Assembly: GCA_041584475.1 (NCBI GenBank)
Contig: JBFHDX010000087.1
Location: 1 to 15,711, forward strand
Length of the DNA: 15,711 nt
Reading direction: 5' to 3'
Origin: JBFHDX01 sp041584475
GTDB lineage: Bacteria > Pseudomonadota > Alphaproteobacteria > UBA8366 > JADFVY01
The translations under genes and the position numbers were made by a program. Of the stretch, positions 15,106-15,711 are shown in pieces (the stretch's first letter is position 1; every line of letters starts with the position of its first letter). The notes below the pieces were generated by a model. That model was not told where the DNA came from. It searched no databases and saw only the letters and a list, made by a program, of their open reading frames with translations.

Positions 15106-15711
15106 CTAGAACGCCATCTCGGGCGGGTGGACGTGCGGCTCCTCCTCCTTCGGCTTCTCCGCGATCATCGCCTCGGTGGTGACCAGCAGTCCGGCAACCG
15201 ACGCCGCGTCCTGCAGCGCGATGCGCACCACCTTGGTCGGATCGATGATGCCGGCCTCGAACATGTCGACATACTCCTCGGCCTGCGCATCGAACCCGCG
15301 GTTGGCATCGGCCTTGTCGCGGAGCTTGCCGACGACGATCGACGCATCGAGGCCGGCGTTCTCGACGATCAGGCGCAACGGCATCTGCAGCGCGCGGCGC
15401 ACGATGTCGATGCCCACCTTCTGGTCGTCGTTCCCGGTAGCGAGCGCCGCGAGCGCGTTTTCGGCATAAAGCAGGGCGACGCCGCCGCCCGGCAGGATGC
15501 CCTCCTCGACGGCGGCCCGCGTCGCGTGCATGGCGTCCTCGACGCGGTCCTTCTTCTCCTTCACGTCGATCTCGGTCGCGCCGCCGACGCGGATCACCGC
15601 GACGCCGCCGGCCAGCTTCGCCAGCCGCTCCTGCAGCTTCTCGCGGTCGTAGTCCGACGTCGTGTCCTCGATCTGCTGGCGGATCTGGCCGCAGCGCGCC
15701 TTGATCGCGTC
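15106..15711 (-). CDS. groL: Chaperonin GroEL (HSP60), C-terminal 201 residues
   Basis: The frame is open from the window edge to TAG at 15108-15106. The visible part covers the end of the apical/intermediate region and the equatorial domain: TSDYDREKLQERLAKLAGGV, AVIRVGGATE, EEGILPGGGVALLYA, GFDAQAEEYVDMFEAGI, IDPTKVVRIALQDAASVAG and LLVTTEAMIAEKP. These are all highly conserved in GroEL, so the call is secure although the N terminus and any groES lie outside the window. The tail is unusual: after the last conserved Lys-Pro it ends KEEEPHVHPPEMAF, with none of the Gly-Gly-Met repeats that line the cavity floor in standard GroEL. This suggests one of several GroEL paralogues. A structured repeat element follows the stop. 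Confidence 0.96.
   Translation of the reverse strand, partial: DAIKARCGQIRQQIEDTTSDYDREKLQERLAKLAGGVAVIRVGGATEIDVKEKKDRVEDAMHATRAAVEEGILPGGGVALLYAENALAALATGNDDQKVGIDIVRRALQMPLRLIVENAGLDASIVVGKLRDKADANRGFDAQAEEYVDMFEAGIIDPTKVVRIALQDAASVAGLLVTTEAMIAEKPKEEEPHVHPPEMAF

Overview
The window is a very GC-rich stretch of ordinary chromosome, probably from an alphaproteobacterium. I infer this from base composition, from the gene set (CHASE histidine kinase, 17-kDa-antigen-like lipoprotein, dimethylglycine dehydrogenase family, GroEL) and from one EcfG-like promoter match. I see no phage, transposase, CRISPR, tRNA or rRNA. Fourteen protein genes are supported, two of them cut by the window edges. Genes are tightly packed, with several 4-bp overlaps and only short gaps.

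Layout. 1-3316 is a cluster of repair and housekeeping genes: the end of thpR (RNA 2',3'-cyclic phosphodiesterase); a minus-strand pair of LMW protein-tyrosine phosphatase and fructosamine-3-kinase homologue with overlapping stop and start (GTGA); and a divergent plus-strand operon of a CobB-type sirtuin, a four-cysteine uracil-DNA glycosylase (ATGA overlap) and a two-helix membrane protein. 3324-6703 (minus) holds a LonB-like AAA+ Ser/Lys protease and a pirin. 6872-11270 (plus) holds a HAD phosphatase, an orphan CHASE-domain sensor histidine kinase starting at TTG, and a lipoprotein with a peptidoglycan-binding domain. 11419-14275 (minus) is a two-gene operon of a dimethylglycine/sarcosine dehydrogenase-like flavoprotein and a GFA-family zinc protein. 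A bacteriohemerythrin (plus) and the 3' part of groEL (minus) close the window.

How the genes may work together. The kinase/phosphatase pair fits removal of sugar adducts from protein lysines. The divergent sirtuin has the Tyr/Arg signature of acidic-deacyl enzymes and acts on acylated lysines. A UDG, an RNA end-processing enzyme and a Lon-like protease lie nearby, so the left half reads as a macromolecule-maintenance neighbourhood. The flavoprotein/GFA pair suggests methylamine-type demethylation with one-carbon or formaldehyde handling.

The least explained signal is a pair of about 114-bp elements, 97/114 identical by my hand alignment without gaps. They lie in opposite orientations, each starting within 6 nt after a TAG stop (lipoprotein gene; groEL), in the only two convergent gaps large enough to hold one. 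Each folds into a long imperfect stem with a nearly invariant loop. Their differences avoid third codon positions, so they look like structured, non-coding 3'-end elements. I know no named family for them.
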